From an uncultured Duncaniella sp. (GTDB lineage: Bacteria; Bacteroidota; Bacteroidia; Bacteroidales; Muribaculaceae), in the NCBI RefSeq assembly GCF_910578445.1, contig NZ_CAJTQC010000001.1, positions 189,919 to 253,918 of the forward strand: 64,000 nt of DNA, written 5' to 3'. A program made the position numbers and the translations under genes. Shown one piece after another: positions 26,263 through 35,647 of the stretch. How positions within the stretch are numbered: the first letter of the stretch is position 1; each line of letters opens with the position of its first letter. The notes beneath the pieces are model-generated. The model ran no database searches. It was not told where the DNA came from and saw only the letters and a list, made by a program, of their open reading frames with translations.

Positions 26263-28470
26263 ATGGAAAAAACGCCCCGCCCCTCCGATGAGAGGGCATA
26301 TATCAGAAGCCTTGTCCGCCGTCTGCTTGCCGAAAGCTCAGACGTCGCCAAGGCCGACGATTTCACCATCGTCAAAAAAGCCATAAAAAATGCCTATGCC
26401 GACGGGCGACCTGTCAATGACCGCCACGGCATCAACAAAGTGGCACACACACTGGAGACATCCATCGCTCTCTGCGACATGGTGTCGCCTGACCGCAACA
26501 TGATTATCGCCACACTCATCTACGGACTGTGTGTCGATGATGCCTTATCGCTCGAAAACGTACGTTCTATCTGGGACGAAGACATCGAACGCATGGTCAA
26601 CGGTCTGTTGAAAGTCTCAACCCTCTATGGAAAGCAAGGTGTGGTCAAGACCGACAACTTCCGCCGTCTGCTCATGACCTTCGCCGAGGACATACGTGTA
26701 ATCATTATAATGATTGTCGAGCGCCTGACCTTGATGCGGACAATCAACCATCATCCCGACGAAAAATTTGTCACCGACACCGCTTTTGAAGCCAATTATC
26801 TCTATGCGCCTCTCGCCCACAGGCTCGGTCTCTATAAAATCAAGAGCGAGCTTGAAGACATGTCGCTCAAATACAGCGCACGTGAGACATATACAAAAAT
26901 CGCGCGCGAACTCAACGAGACAAAGGTGGCACGCGATGCCTATATCGCCAACTTCATCGCCCCGCTCAAAGAGAAACTCGACGCGACAGGCCTGAAATAT
27001 GAAATCAAGGGCCGAACCAAGTCAATCTATTCAATCTGGAACAAACTGCGAAAGCAGCAAGTGGAACTATCGGGCATCTACGACCTGTTTGCCATTCGTG
27101 TCATCCTCGACGTTCCGCTCGAACGAGAGAAAGCGGATTGCTGGAACGTCTACTCGATTGTCGCCGATATGTACACACCGAATCCCGCGCGCATGAAAGA
27201 CTGGCTATCCATTCCCAAAAGCAATGGATATGAATCGCTCCACACAACAGTCAAAGGCCCTGACAACAAATGGGTAGAAGTGCAGATTCGCACCAAGCGC
27301 ATGGATCTCGTAGCCGAAAAGGGACTCGCGGCACACTGGAAATATAAAGGAATAAAAAGCGAAGGAGACCTTGACTCATGGATGAACAACATCCGCGACA
27401 TACTTGAAACGGCCGACGGCCCGATGGAGCTGATGAAAAATTTCAAGATGGACCTTTACGACAAGGAAGTGTTCGTCTTCACTCCTCGCGGCGACCTCTA
27501 CCGTCTGCCTCTCGGCGCGACGGTGCTTGATTTCGCTTTCAACATCCATTCCAAACTCGGCTGCACATGCGTCGGTGGCAAGGTCAACGGGCGCAACCGC
27601 AAACTGAACTATAAACTTCATTCCGGCGATACCGTAGAAATAACCACCGCTCCCGGGCAAGTCCCCAAGCAGGACTGGCTGTCGTTTGTCGTGACCTCAA
27701 AGGCCCGCAACAAAATACGCCAGACCATCAACGAACGAGCCAACCGCTCGGCCGAACTCGGCAAGGAGCTTCTGCAACGCCGATGCAAGAACCGTAAAGT
27801 CGAGCTTGAGGAAGGCACGCTCATGCGCACCATCAAAAAAATGGGCTACCGCACGGTCACTGACTTCTACAAGGCAATCGGCGACGAAGTCATTGATGTC
27901 AACGATGTCATCACTCAATACGAACTCATCGAGAATGCCGACAAACGTGCGGAGACCGAACGTCGCAGCGCCGAAGAATTCGAACTTCTTGAAAACAACG
28001 AACGGGCCAACACTCCTTCTGACGACATACTGATTATCGGCGACAATATCAAAGGAATCAACTACAAGCTGTCGAAATGTTGCAACCCGATTTTCGGTGA
28101 CGACGTGTTCGGGTTCGTATCAGCCGAAGGTGTAATAAAAATTCACCGCCACGACTGCCCTAACGCCGACCACATCCGCTACAAATATCCCTACCGCGTG
28201 ATCCGCACCCGATGGTCAGGCAAAGTCGGCAGCCGCTTTGCCGCGACAATCCGCATTGTCGGAAATGACGACATTGAAATCGTCACTAACATCACATCTA
28301 TTATTAATAAGGAGAAAGATGTCACACTTCGCAATATAACTATCGACTCTTCCGACGGCATTTTCTCCGGATTCATTGTCGTAGGCATCAGCGATACTGC
28401 CTCGCTAAACAACCTTATAAAGAAAATCAAAACCGTAAAAGGCGTAAAAGATGTTGAACGTAGTAACTAA
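26263..28470 (+). CDS. relA: Long RelA/SpoT homologue, (p)ppGpp synthetase with degenerate hydrolase domain
   Basis: Alarmone enzyme of the stringent response. From the ATG at 26263 (735 aa) the order is: HD-like domain, synthetase, TGS (near residues 402-465), a conserved Cys domain (KLSKCCNP) and C-terminal ACT. In the HD domain the catalytic HD pair is replaced by YG (IYGLCVDD, residues 86-93). The later RLHNMRT motif reads RLTLMRT, so hydrolysis should be lost. The synthetase keeps GRTKSIYSIW, RMKD (the RXKD form), GYESLHT and EVQIRT. A longer frame starts at 26188, but its extra 25 residues are unlike the family. The stop overlaps the next gene by 20 bp. Confidence 0.92.
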   Translation: MEKTPRPSDERAYIRSLVRRLLAESSDVAKADDFTIVKKAIKNAYADGRPVNDRHGINKVAHTLETSIALCDMVSPDRNMIIATLIYGLCVDDALSLENVRSIWDEDIERMVNGLLKVSTLYGKQGVVKTDNFRRLLMTFAEDIRVIIIMIVERLTLMRTINHHPDEKFVTDTAFEANYLYAPLAHRLGLYKIKSELEDMSLKYSARETYTKIARELNETKVARDAYIANFIAPLKEKLDATGLKYEIKGRTKSIYSIWNKLRKQQVELSGIYDLFAIRVILDVPLEREKADCWNVYSIVADMYTPNPARMKDWLSIPKSNGYESLHTTVKGPDNKWVEVQIRTKRMDLVAEKGLAAHWKYKGIKSEGDLDSWMNNIRDILETADGPMELMKNFKMDLYDKEVFVFTPRGDLYRLPLGATVLDFAFNIHSKLGCTCVGGKVNGRNRKLNYKLHSGDTVEITTAPGQVPKQDWLSFVVTSKARNKIRQTINERANRSAELGKELLQRRCKNRKVELEEGTLMRTIKKMGYRTVTDFYKAIGDEVIDVNDVITQYELIENADKRAETERRSAEEFELLENNERANTPSDDILIIGDNIKGINYKLSKCCNPIFGDDVFGFVSAEGVIKIHRHDCPNADHIRYKYPYRVIRTRWSGKVGSRFAATIRIVGNDDIEIVTNITSIINKEKDVTLRNITIDSSDGIFSGFIVVGISDTASLNNLIKKIKTVKGVKDVERSN

Positions 28471-29305
28471 TAAAAACAGCATTTTCAGACTCTCCGCTAT
28501 CGCGGGGCTTGCCATCGCATGCTCCTGTGCAGGAAACGGTGACACCCAAAAGGCCTCCGCACTGCTCGAACAGGCTCAACAGGCCTGTGACTCGAAAAAT
28601 TATGAGAAAGCAATTGCACTGACCGATTCCATAAAGAATACGTATCCTAAAGAAATTGACGTGCGCCGCGAAGCGCTCCACCTGTCGACCAAAGCGACCG
28701 AAGGACTGACAATCCAACGGCTACAGCAAGCCGACTCGCTGTCGGCCGTGCTTGCCGTGAGAGGTGATTCCCTCCAACGATTGATGAAATTCGTCAAAAA
28801 TCCCATCGAGGGCTACTATGTGGCGGCAACGACAGAACCATCAAAATTTTTCGGCACAAACGGTCTTCAGGCCCGTGTAAGTCCCGATGGCGATTTCTAT
28901 CTCATGTCCTCGCTGAAAGCCAAAAGCATAAAAAGCACATCGGTCGAAGTGAGCGCAGGCGCTGAGAAAGCCGCAACATCGACAGTAGCCCATGACGGCG
29001 AGCGCAATGACCGGTCGATGGGAGCAGAAGTCATCACTTTCATGGGCGTGGAATGTGACAGTCTCGGAAAGTTTGTCAGCACACACGCCGGACAGCCGAT
29101 GACCCTTACATTTATAGGTGCGTCAACCTACTCCATGCCTCTCCCCGAAAAACAAGCCAATGAAATAGCCCTCCTTTACGACTATGCGACCACACTCCGA
29201 CGCTTCAAGGTAGCGACACTTGAAAAAGAGCGTCTGAGCCGTGCTGTTGAGATTGCAAGAAATCAGGCAGCGCGCACATTCGTTGAAAAGGACAAAGAAC
29301 AGTAA
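28451..29305 (+). CDS. Predicted lipoprotein with TPR-like and coiled-coil regions
   Basis: A 284-residue protein with no family I recognise. The N-terminus (NSIFRLSAIAGLAIACSC) has a hydrophobic stretch ending in a lipobox-like IACS, indicating a lipid-anchored protein. Residues 30-75 look like a single TPR-type helical hairpin (YEKAIALTDSIKNTYP). The middle is beta-rich, and the C-terminus is a helix with KEQ at the end. The start lies 20 bp inside the rel gene in another frame and no later start keeps the signal sequence, so the overlap is probably real. YihY follows after 19 bp. Confidence 0.7.
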   Translation: MLNVVTNKNSIFRLSAIAGLAIACSCAGNGDTQKASALLEQAQQACDSKNYEKAIALTDSIKNTYPKEIDVRREALHLSTKATEGLTIQRLQQADSLSAVLAVRGDSLQRLMKFVKNPIEGYYVAATTEPSKFFGTNGLQARVSPDGDFYLMSSLKAKSIKSTSVEVSAGAEKAATSTVAHDGERNDRSMGAEVITFMGVECDSLGKFVSTHAGQPMTLTFIGASTYSMPLPEKQANEIALLYDYATTLRRFKVATLEKERLSRAVEIARNQAARTFVEKDKEQ

Positions 29306-29324
29306 ACCTAACCCCTTTTCCGCC

Positions 29325-30722
29325 ATGACTGAAGAAAAGAAACCCGGCAAATTCGCCTCTTGGATTGAACGCACTAAGGCCCGCACAATCTCTATATGGG
29401 AATATTGTGCCGAAGGCGTATGGGAAGACCAACGCAATACTGCAAAAGTCAACATCGTCAAGACCCTCAATCTCACAGTGCGCTCATTCATGAACAGCGA
29501 TCTTCAGTCGTCGGCGTGCGCCCTTACCTATCGTACCCTGCTTGCCATTGTCCCGGCTTTGGCATTGCTATTCGCAATCGGAAGAGGATTCGGGTTTCAG
29601 AATCTCCTTCAGACACAGCTCTACCAGTATTTTCCATCGCAACACCGCGCGCTGGAAATGGCATTCTCATTCGTTGACTCCTGTCTTGCACAGGCTTCTG
29701 AAGGAATATTTGTGGGTGTCGGCATTGTCTTCCTGCTCTGGACTCTCATATCGCTGTTGGATTCGGTCGAAAATTCATTCAACAACATCTGGGGAGTGAA
29801 AGTCGACCGCCCATTCGCCCGCAAAGTCACCGACTACCTTGCCATATGTATCATACTCCCGGTGCTCATGATATGTTCAGGTGGTCTGCGGATTCTCATG
29901 TCAGCCACAATTCAGAAGCTTCTGCCGTTCGACTTTATCGGACCTGTAGTCGGCGATATTCTTGACCTCGTGTCAGTCCTTTTCGGATGCCTGTTCTTTG
30001 CAGGGGCCTATATGCTCATACCGAACACAAAAGTCAAATTCCGCAATGCCCTTATAACCGGCACAATCGCAGGAATCGCCTTTCAGGTGCTTCAATGGCT
30101 TTTCCTTACAGGTCAGATCTATGTGGCAAAATACAATGCAATCTACGGAAGCTTCTCATTCCTGCCATTGATGTTGATATGGATGCAGTTCTCTTGGCTC
30201 ATCACACTTGCCGGAGCACTTATATGCCGGTCGTCGCAGGACATATTCCTGTTCTCATTCGAACGGCAGACCAACAAAATCTCAGGTGCATACCGACGCA
30301 AAGTGACGCTTGCAATCCTGACAGTCATAATCAAACGGTTCAAAAATGAGGAAGAGCCACTCAACATCGCAGGAATCTCCACTCGGTTTGCCATCCCTCC
30401 ACGGCTGACAGCTATAGTTGTCAATTTCCTGATCGACTGCAATCTAATCTCACGGCTTGGGCCGAAAAACGGAGAAGACCCGATTGCTGATGCTCCGTTA
30501 GTGCCATCAACAAGCCCCGAACACTACTCGCTGGGACATGTCATGAATGTAATCTCCAACCATGGTGAAGATTCATTCCTCCCGACATTCGACACAGACT
30601 TCAAGCCGTTGCTTGATCTCTGCGACAGACTCGACTTCGATTTCCGTCAACAGGCATCTTCAGTGCTTTTGGCCGAAATACATCTCCCACTCATCAAGCA
30701 GAATAATCCTAAAAACAAATAA
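29325..30722 (+). CDS. YihY/UPF0761-family inner-membrane protein
   Basis: A 465-residue membrane protein with six hydrophobic segments between about residues 60 and 310, followed by a 150-residue cytoplasmic tail of winged-helix-like character. Family motifs include [35 protein letters not shown], and [18 protein letters not shown]. Members were once called BrkB or RNase BN, but RNase activity is not supported; function is unknown. The ATG at 29325 ([10 protein letters not shown]) is chosen over 29241 because the upstream extension lies within the preceding gene. Confidence 0.85.
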   Translation: MTEEKKPGKFASWIERTKARTISIWEYCAEGVWEDQRNTAKVNIVKTLNLTVRSFMNSDLQSSACALTYRTLLAIVPALALLFAIGRGFGFQNLLQTQLYQYFPSQHRALEMAFSFVDSCLAQASEGIFVGVGIVFLLWTLISLLDSVENSFNNIWGVKVDRPFARKVTDYLAICIILPVLMICSGGLRILMSATIQKLLPFDFIGPVVGDILDLVSVLFGCLFFAGAYMLIPNTKVKFRNALITGTIAGIAFQVLQWLFLTGQIYVAKYNAIYGSFSFLPLMLIWMQFSWLITLAGALICRSSQDIFLFSFERQTNKISGAYRRKVTLAILTVIIKRFKNEEEPLNIAGISTRFAIPPRLTAIVVNFLIDCNLISRLGPKNGEDPIADAPLVPSTSPEHYSLGHVMNVISNHGEDSFLPTFDTDFKPLLDLCDRLDFDFRQQASSVLLAEIHLPLIKQNNPKNK

Positions 30723-30799
30723 TACAACAGGATATAGATTACATATCCTATCGAGACAGACTCCTCATTCTTATTAATTTATTTAACATACATCTTATC

Positions 30800-31177
30800 A
30801 TGAAAGAAGTAATTTCAACCAGCGCCGCTCCCGGTGCAATCGGACCTTACAGCCAGGCAATCAAAGTAGGAAATATGCTCTACTGCTCAGGACAAATTCC
30901 TGTAGATCCCGCAACAGGCACTGTCCCCGAAGGAATCAAGGCTCAGACCGCACAGTCGCTTGCAAACGTAAAGGCCATCCTTGCCGCAGCCGGAGCAAGC
31001 ATTGAAAACGTTGTGAAGACTACCGTTTTCCTTGCCGACATGAGTCTCTTCGGAGAAATGAACGAAGTATATGCCCAGAACTTCACTGAGCCTTTCCCGG
31101 CTCGCTCGGCAGTGGCCGTACGCGAACTCCCGAAGCAGGTTCTTGTGGAAATTGAGGTTATCGCAATCCTCGGATAA
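30800..31177 (+). CDS. ridA: RidA-family enamine/imine deaminase
   Basis: A 125-residue YjgF/YER057c/UK114 protein that hydrolyses reactive 2-aminoacrylate released by PLP enzymes. The family signature is complete: [29 protein letters not shown] and, near the C-terminus, [13 protein letters not shown], whose arginine binds the substrate carboxylate. It acts in the cytoplasm as a trimer. It is followed by a perfect 15-bp terminator stem. Confidence 0.95.
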   Translation: MKEVISTSAAPGAIGPYSQAIKVGNMLYCSGQIPVDPATGTVPEGIKAQTAQSLANVKAILAAAGASIENVVKTTVFLADMSLFGEMNEVYAQNFTEPFPARSAVAVRELPKQVLVEIEVIAILG

Positions 31178-31200
31178 ATAACCGACACAGCAAAAAAACA

Positions 31201-31239
31201 GAGGGCCACAGACTTTCCGAAGTCTGTGGCCCTCAATTT
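31201..31239 (+). terminator. Terminator after ridA
   Basis: A perfect 15-bp stem (31201-31215 and 31220-31234) with loop TCCG, followed by AATTTT. Confidence 0.85.
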
Positions 31240-31314
31240 TGATGGACAAAAAATAAATGAGGAGTGAGGAGAACTAACCTAAAAGGAGAGAAAAGATTAC
31301 CAATTATTCAACAT

Positions 31315-31346
31315 AAAAAAGAAGAGAGAGGAGGAAGAGAGGAGAA
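31315..31346. repeat. 32-nt purine-only tract downstream of htrA
   Basis: Thirty-two consecutive A/G residues lie 13 bp beyond the htrA stop, as pyrimidines on the htrA strand. The 120 bp between the ridA terminator and htrA contains nothing else recognisable. Confidence 0.6.
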
Positions 31347-31358
31347 TGCACGAAGGCT

Positions 31359-32912
31359 TTATTCAACTCCGGAAAGATCCACGGCATAGATGCCTCTTTT
31401 GCCTGTCGGATAGACTCCGCGGAGAATCATGACCTTCTCGTCACCGCTACCTTTCATGATAGCCTTGTGAATTTTTTCAACGTCTTCAGGCGAGCTGACG
31501 CGGGTGTCATTGATTGAGTAGATTATGAATCCGTTTTTGACACCTGAGTCACGGAAACGCCCGTCGGACAGTCCGGCCACCTGCACACCGTTGCTCAGAC
31601 CAAGCTGACGAAGCACGGATTCGTCGACCTTTTTGAACGCACATCCGAGGTCTGTGATGTCGCCGGCTTTCGTTATCTGCATGTTGCCCTGAGGATTCCG
31701 CAGTGTGACATCGACCGACTTAGTGTTGTTGTCACGGATGTAGGTAACTTTGATTTTATCGCCCGGACGGTGCTTGGCCACCTGCTCCTGAAGCTGTGCG
31801 ACATTATCCGTGTTGATTCCATTGATCTTGACTATGACATCACCTTTCTGCAAGCCTGCTTCCTTTGCAGAGCTGCGGTCACTGACATCACCGACAAACA
31901 CACCCTTGGTGACGGCTGTGATGTTGTTTTCCTTAGCGATTTCATTGCTAAGATCCATAATCGAGATTCCGAGTACAGCACGCTGCACGGTTCCGAACTG
32001 ACGGAGATCGCTGACAATCTTCTTGACGATTGTCGTAGGAATCGCGAACGAATATCCTGCATAGTTGCCTGTCTGACTATAAATTGCGGTGTTGATGCCG
32101 ATGAGCTCACCGGCGAGATTTACAAGTGCGCCACCGGAATTGCCGGGATTGACGGCAGCATCAGTCTGGATGTACGATTCGATTCCCATGCGTCCGCCGT
32201 GGCCCTGCGAACCGATACTGCGGCCTTTAGCCGATACGATACCTGTCGTCACAGTCGATGTAAAACCAAACGGGTTACCGACGGCAAGCACCCACTCACC
32301 TACTTTAAGAGCCTCGCTGTCGCCCATCGGTATGACCGGGAGATCCTTAGCATCAATTTTTATCAATGCAAGATCGGTCGACGCATCCGAACCGACAACT
32401 GTCGCATCAAATGTACGGTTGTCATTCAATGTCACCTCAAGTCGATCGGCATCATCAATGACATGGTTATTGGTGACTATATAACCGTCGGCGCTTATAA
32501 TCACACCCGATCCGAGACCCGAAGGCTGCTGCTGACGTGGCTGCTGTTCCTGACGTGGCTGGCTGCGGCGATTTCCACCGGGATTTCCGAAGAAATATTC
32601 AAAAAAAGGATCACCGAAGAATCCGCCGTTGCCACTGTTCTGGCTATATCCGCGGGGAGTGGCATAACTTTTTATGGACACAACACCGTTGATAGTGCTT
32701 TCAGCAGCAGTCGTGAAATCGGAATGATTGGCAGGCAACTGTGCGACCCTCGTCAGGTGGCCTGACGCCGCACCGCCCTGATCAAACAGTTCGCTGTAGC
32801 TCTGGGCTTCTTCATTATTAAGAAGAGTCCGTTTCATTGCAACGGTGGTCACTGCCGAGCTGAGGACAGCAGTACCGGCAGCTAACATGATGATTTTTCC
32901 GGATAATTTCAT
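31359..32912 (-). CDS. degP: Do-family periplasmic serine protease (HtrA/DegP-like)
   Basis: Envelope protease and chaperone that removes misfolded proteins. An N-terminal hydrophobic signal or anchor (GKIIMLAAGTAVLSSAVTTV) precedes the trypsin-like domain. Its triad is H150 (TNNHVID), D180 (STDLALI) and S259 (GNSGGAL). A Gly/Gln/Arg/Pro-rich linker near residues 95-132 corresponds to the flexible LA loop. Two PDZ domains follow (the first near residues 310-395, with GLQKGDVIVKING; the second at the C-terminus). Length is 517 aa. The upstream region carries an ECF-sigma-like promoter, in keeping with envelope-stress control. Confidence 0.95.
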   Translation of the reverse strand: MKLSGKIIMLAAGTAVLSSAVTTVAMKRTLLNNEEAQSYSELFDQGGAASGHLTRVAQLPANHSDFTTAAESTINGVVSIKSYATPRGYSQNSGNGGFFGDPFFEYFFGNPGGNRRSQPRQEQQPRQQQPSGLGSGVIISADGYIVTNNHVIDDADRLEVTLNDNRTFDATVVGSDASTDLALIKIDAKDLPVIPMGDSEALKVGEWVLAVGNPFGFTSTVTTGIVSAKGRSIGSQGHGGRMGIESYIQTDAAVNPGNSGGALVNLAGELIGINTAIYSQTGNYAGYSFAIPTTIVKKIVSDLRQFGTVQRAVLGISIMDLSNEIAKENNITAVTKGVFVGDVSDRSSAKEAGLQKGDVIVKINGINTDNVAQLQEQVAKHRPGDKIKVTYIRDNNTKSVDVTLRNPQGNMQITKAGDITDLGCAFKKVDESVLRQLGLSNGVQVAGLSDGRFRDSGVKNGFIIYSINDTRVSSPEDVEKIHKAIMKGSGDEKVMILRGVYPTGKRGIYAVDLSGVE

Positions 32913-33023
32913 TGGTTGTGAATAATTATGAAATTGTTGTTAATTATTTTTTTGATGAATTAAAGCACTATTTTGTCGGCAATCTGACCGTAGAGATAGC
33001 GCCGTGTCTCATGCTTTTTGTTT

Positions 33024-33053
33024 ATTAGACGGCAAAAACCATGCAATGTTACA
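33024..33053 (-). promoter_or_regulatory. ECF-sigma-type promoter of htrA
   Basis: On the minus strand TGTAACA (AAC at 33050-33048) is followed by 16 bp and then CGTCTAA (CGT at 33031-33029). AAC-N16-CGT is the usual spacing for extracytoplasmic-function sigma factors, and no TAnnTTTG box is found in this 270-bp gap on that strand. The leader would be about 105 nt. Confidence 0.55.
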
Positions 33054-33170
33054 TACGTCTGCCTTGGGTTTAAAATAAATTAAGACCATTTTCGTCCTAT
33101 TTAAGATATATTTACCCCGACGTCGCCATATATGTTGTTTTGTTAAAACAGATTTGTCAGTTTTTTTCCT

Positions 33171-33178
33171 TAATTTTG
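33171..33178 (+). promoter_or_regulatory. -7 box almost touching the NlpC lipoprotein start
   Basis: TAATTTTG ends 4 bp before the ATG at 33183. With the usual distance, transcription would begin at or within the start codon, implying a leaderless message. There is no TTTG at the standard 19-bp spacing; one lies 14 bp upstream. Confidence 0.4.
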
Positions 33179-33182
33179 CCCT

Positions 33183-34196
33183 ATGATGTCAAAGAAATCA
33201 TCCATATTGCTGATTGTAGCTGCCATTGCGTCACTACTCGTGTCATGTGGCAGTTCTAAAAATACAGGAAGTCACACCTACAGGCATGGCGGAAGTGGCG
33301 ACTCTAAGAATTTCGTGATTCCAAAATCACTTCCGCCACAATCCCACGCGCTCCTGACAGAAGCCAAGAGCTGGCTCGGCACACCTTATAAATATGGTGG
33401 CGAAGACAAGCGTGGGGTGGACTGTTCAGGACTCGTGCTTAAAGTCTACAAAAGCGCGCTTGATATCAAGCTTCCCCGCAACTCCGCCGAGCAGGCCGGA
33501 TATTGCTCTCCGCTACAAAAAAATCAGCTCATGCCGGGCGACCTCATTTTCTTTGCCACATCCGGCTCACGAAAAAAAGTTTCACATGTCGGGATTTATG
33601 TCGGTGACGGTAAAATGGTCCATTCGTCCTCGTCGAAAGGTGTCATAGTCAGCAACATCTCCGACGATTATTATGTCAGGACCTATGCAGGCGCAGGCTC
33701 TGTCGACAAATACCGTGCAATGGTATCAGGCAAATACACGAAGCAATCTGAAAAGGTGGCAGCACCCCCTGTCGCCGTGAATTCAGGTGAAAACACTCCT
33801 GAGCCAAAGAAATCAAAAGCCCCCATTCCCGACCGGACAGCAGCGGCCACACAGAAAAACGATTCCGGGACTGCTGTTGGCGCTATAATCAAGGCCACTC
33901 CTGTCGAATCGGACTCATCCGTCACAACGGCAACTCCTGTCGTTAACGACGGTTCAATCACCTACACGCCTGTCACATCCCTGCCACAAAAAGCCGAAAG
34001 CCGGACACCGCAGAAATCCGGAGGGACACCTGCGCCTCAAAAGGCCGCTCCCGTGACAGCCACTCCGACACCAAAGGTTAAACCCGTGACCACTTCAAAG
34101 ACCGAGGGCAAACCAGAGCCAAGTGTTGACCAAGCACGCAAATCGGTGCTCAACTCAATAATCGAGCAAAAAATCGATTCGATCCTCAAGCCCTGA
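33183..34196 (+). CDS. NlpC/P60-family lipoprotein endopeptidase
   Basis: Predicted to cut peptidoglycan stem peptides (gamma-D-Glu-diaminopimelate type) from a lipid anchor. The lipobox LLVSC places the acylated Cys at residue 22. The NlpC/P60 domain spans about residues 55-180: catalytic C81 in GVDCSGLV, H135 in SHVGIYVG and a further His at 147. The last 150 residues are low-complexity, rich in Thr, Pro, Lys and Ala, perhaps a wall-spanning spacer. No in-frame Met follows the first two that would keep the lipobox. Confidence 0.88.
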   Translation: MMSKKSSILLIVAAIASLLVSCGSSKNTGSHTYRHGGSGDSKNFVIPKSLPPQSHALLTEAKSWLGTPYKYGGEDKRGVDCSGLVLKVYKSALDIKLPRNSAEQAGYCSPLQKNQLMPGDLIFFATSGSRKKVSHVGIYVGDGKMVHSSSSKGVIVSNISDDYYVRTYAGAGSVDKYRAMVSGKYTKQSEKVAAPPVAVNSGENTPEPKKSKAPIPDRTAAATQKNDSGTAVGAIIKATPVESDSSVTTATPVVNDGSITYTPVTSLPQKAESRTPQKSGGTPAPQKAAPVTATPTPKVKPVTTSKTEGKPEPSVDQARKSVLNSIIEQKIDSILKP

Positions 34197-34236
34197 CATC
34201 AGGATATTCTCATCCAAATTACAGATTCTTACCATC

Positions 34237-35517
34237 ATGAACCGTAACGAAGCCCCTAAAGTATATAATTTCGGCCCATTGACCCTCTCTCCGGCATCCA
34301 CCCACGTATTACCGAATGGCATCCACGTCCACATTGAAAGTGGCAGCGAAATCGAAGTCAGCCGTCTGACGGTAGCCCTTCCCGCCGGAGAGGCCGAATC
34401 TCCCAAACCGGGGCTTGCCGGCTGCGCGGCCATGATGCTGGTCGAGGGTACGGCGCGAATGAACGGCGAAGAGATTGCCAACACGTTTGAATACAACGGA
34501 GCTTGGGTCAACACCTCAGTCTCGACCCACTACACCTCTATTATATTGTCGACGCTCAACGACAAGTTTGCCGACGTCCTGCCGATAATAGCCGACATGA
34601 TAATATGTCCTGCCTTTCCCGACGCAGCTACCTCACGCCTTCTCCAGCGACAAGCCGCCCGGTTGGAAATTGAGAACAAAAAAGTCACGTTCATTGCCGA
34701 TGCCGCTATAAGGCCGCTCGCCTACGGAAAGGACAATCCCCTTGCCAGAAGCGAAAACCCGGATGAAATAAAATCCTTCACCCCGAAAGAACTCTCCGAC
34801 TTCCATTTCTCACGTCTTGACCCGTCCAACATGCACATCTTCCTTGCCGGAAATATCACCGACGAGATGATTCGCACAGTCGACATGATTTTCACACGCA
34901 TCCCACGCCATGCAGGCCCGCAGCTCAACCGCGTCTCATTTCCCGACATCAACGCCGTCGAATCGCAGAGGGTGGATATTCCTGTCGAGCATGCCCGCCA
35001 AAGCGCTGTCAAACTGATGATTCCGGCAATCGGCCGTACTGACATCGACTTCGTCCCGTTGCGTGCGGCTGTAATCGCATTAGGTGGCTTTTTCGGAAGC
35101 CGTCTGATGCTCAACATCCGTGAGGACAAAGGTCTGACCTATGGAATATCAGCATCGCTCTTCGGCTACACTGACCGCAGTTTCATCACTGTCAGCACCC
35201 AGACCGACGGCTCTACCAAAGACGAGGTCATACGTCTCATCTGCGACGAAATCGAGAACATGAAAAATACGGCCTCTTACACCGATGATGAAATCAAACG
35301 CCTGTCAAAGTTTATCCTTTCAAACCTCGCCACAACACTCGACACTCCGTTCAGCCGTATGGACTACACTCAGACCCACATCTACGCTGACACACCGGAG
35401 GACTATTTCGAACAACAGGAATCACTTGCCCGCAAGCTGACTCCCGAAATACTTGCCGGGATGGCACGCAGATATTTCGACCTGTCAAAAATGATAATTG
35501 CCACGGCTGGCAATTGA
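34237..35517 (+). CDS. M16-family (insulinase-like) protein lacking the zinc motif
   Basis: A 426-residue protein with the two-domain M16B fold: LPNGIHVHIESGSEIEVSRL at the start and the GLTYGISASLFGY R/Y-type motif in the second half. Where active subunits carry HxxEH, this one reads GLAGCAAMMLVEGT (residues 59-72). The zinc ligands and catalytic Glu are gone, so it should not be a protease by itself. M16B enzymes often work as active/inactive pairs, but no active partner adjoins it. No signal peptide is obvious. It begins 40 bp after the NlpC gene. Confidence 0.85.
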   Translation: MNRNEAPKVYNFGPLTLSPASTHVLPNGIHVHIESGSEIEVSRLTVALPAGEAESPKPGLAGCAAMMLVEGTARMNGEEIANTFEYNGAWVNTSVSTHYTSIILSTLNDKFADVLPIIADMIICPAFPDAATSRLLQRQAARLEIENKKVTFIADAAIRPLAYGKDNPLARSENPDEIKSFTPKELSDFHFSRLDPSNMHIFLAGNITDEMIRTVDMIFTRIPRHAGPQLNRVSFPDINAVESQRVDIPVEHARQSAVKLMIPAIGRTDIDFVPLRAAVIALGGFFGSRLMLNIREDKGLTYGISASLFGYTDRSFITVSTQTDGSTKDEVIRLICDEIENMKNTASYTDDEIKRLSKFILSNLATTLDTPFSRMDYTQTHIYADTPEDYFEQQESLARKLTPEILAGMARRYFDLSKMIIATAGN

Positions 35518-35647
35518 AAAATCCAACATTTATTTCCGCACCGTGCTAAACTTTTAAGAATCCATAGCGTCTATATAGGTATAACTCCATTGAAGTCGTT
35601 CAGCCGGCTTCATCATATTCACGCAACGAATTCTTAATTTCTCCATT

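Noticed and set aside
31770..32765. 331-codon open frame opposite htrA
   Set aside because: No recognisable domain; it only mirrors the coding strand of a clear serine protease with intact triad and PDZ domains.
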